Shown here: positions 14,041 to 14,149 of the stretch, one piece after another
Layout of the letters: every line of letters starts with the position of its first letter
Numbering within the stretch: the first letter of the stretch is position 1
NCBI GenBank assembly: GCA_902782785.1
Contig: CACZOH010000198.1
Coordinates: 1-14,149 of the forward strand
Direction of reading: 5' to 3'
Length of the DNA stretch: 14,149 nt
Source of the DNA: an uncultured Ruminococcus sp.
Lineage (GTDB): Bacteria > Bacillota > Clostridia > Oscillospirales > CAG-272
Notes under the pieces: generated by a model
What the model was told of the DNA's origin: nothing
Databases searched by the model: none
Seen by the model: the letters and a program-made list of their open reading frames with translations, nothing else
Translations under genes and position numbers: made by a program

Positions 14041-14149
14041 GAATTAAGAATTCAGAATTCAGAAGAATGAAGGTGTCGGCTATGCCGACGGAATTGGTGG
14101 GTTTCCCACCCCTCAAGCTCGGCTTCGCCGAGAACCCCCCATACCCCCC
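14041..14149. repeat. structured non-coding element, probably an interspersed repeat, cut by the window end
   Basis: It begins with an AT-rich part holding a tandem AGAATTC (14047-14053 and 14054-14060, then AGAAG). Three small perfect hairpins follow: GTCGGC-TAT-GCCGAC (14075-14089), GGTGGG-TTT-CCCACC (14096-14110) and CTCGGC-TTC-GCCGAG (14118-14132). It ends in C6-ATA-C6 (14135-14149). The composition is unlike the neighbouring genes. An open frame (ATG 14068 to the edge) has no ribosome site and is likely spurious. The look is that of a dispersed intergenic repeat seen in clostridial genomes, by recollection only; copies must be searched for. Confidence 0.55.

Noticed and set aside
14068..14149. 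Small coding sequence (MKVSAMPTELVGF...) running off the window end
   Set aside because: No ribosome site, and the frame is made of the hairpin arms and C tracts, so it is better explained by the repeat element.
14135..14149. G-quadruplex on the minus strand
   Set aside because: Only two G6 tracts are visible; four tracts are needed for a standard motif and the sequence ends here.

Overview
The window looks like an ordinary chromosomal segment of a low-to-mid GC Gram-positive bacterium. It is most likely a gut-type clostridium (Clostridia, perhaps Oscillospirales). The reasons are the AGGAGG-type ribosome sites, a MurA of the Cys type, a VanY-like D,D-carboxypeptidase, a YfhO-type membrane protein, a DUF3810 protein, frequent ATA and AGA codons, and an HtrA protease with a long Asn/Gln/Tyr-rich tail. 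The taxon is inferred from gene style only.

Layout from left to right. A sugar isomerase-like TIM-barrel gene lies on the minus strand (77-859). It is divergent from rpsT (ribosomal protein S20), and both have near-consensus promoters in the AT-rich gap between them. rpsT ends at a clear intrinsic terminator. Then come hom (homoserine dehydrogenase) and an htrA-like membrane-anchored serine protease, which ends at a perfectly palindromic terminator. A three-gene coupled set follows: ilvE, an RluA-family pseudouridine synthase and a DUF3810 membrane protein with an HExxH motif. They overlap by 1 and 4 nt. Next is murA with its own promoter, a hairpin in its leader and a terminator. The last set is a VanY-like D,D-peptidase, a dus tRNA-dihydrouridine synthase and a 998-residue YfhO family protein, which overlap by 4 and 20 nt and end at a GC-rich hairpin. 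The final ~130 nt hold a compact non-coding element with a 7-nt tandem repeat, three small perfect hairpins and C6-ATA-C6, cut by the window edge.

Functionally there are two themes. One is amino-acid supply: hom for the aspartate/threonine/isoleucine route and ilvE for branched-chain amino acids. The other is the cell envelope: MurA starts peptidoglycan precursor synthesis, the VanY-like enzyme would trim stem peptides, YfhO is tied in other Firmicutes to teichoic-acid sugar decoration, and HtrA and DUF3810 would act at the membrane. RNA modification genes (RluA family, Dus) are embedded in these operons. Extended -10 motifs (TGn before the hexamer) occur in all five well-supported promoters.

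No CRISPR array, tRNA, rRNA, transposase or phage gene was seen. No obvious new multi-gene system was found. The most unusual items are the structured terminal element, the Q/N-rich tail on HtrA, the DUF3810 putative metalloprotease coupled to a pseudouridine synthase, the murA leader hairpin, and a sequence shared by the hom and ilvE promoters. No gene-free stretch exceeds 300 bases; the longest is 860-1084.
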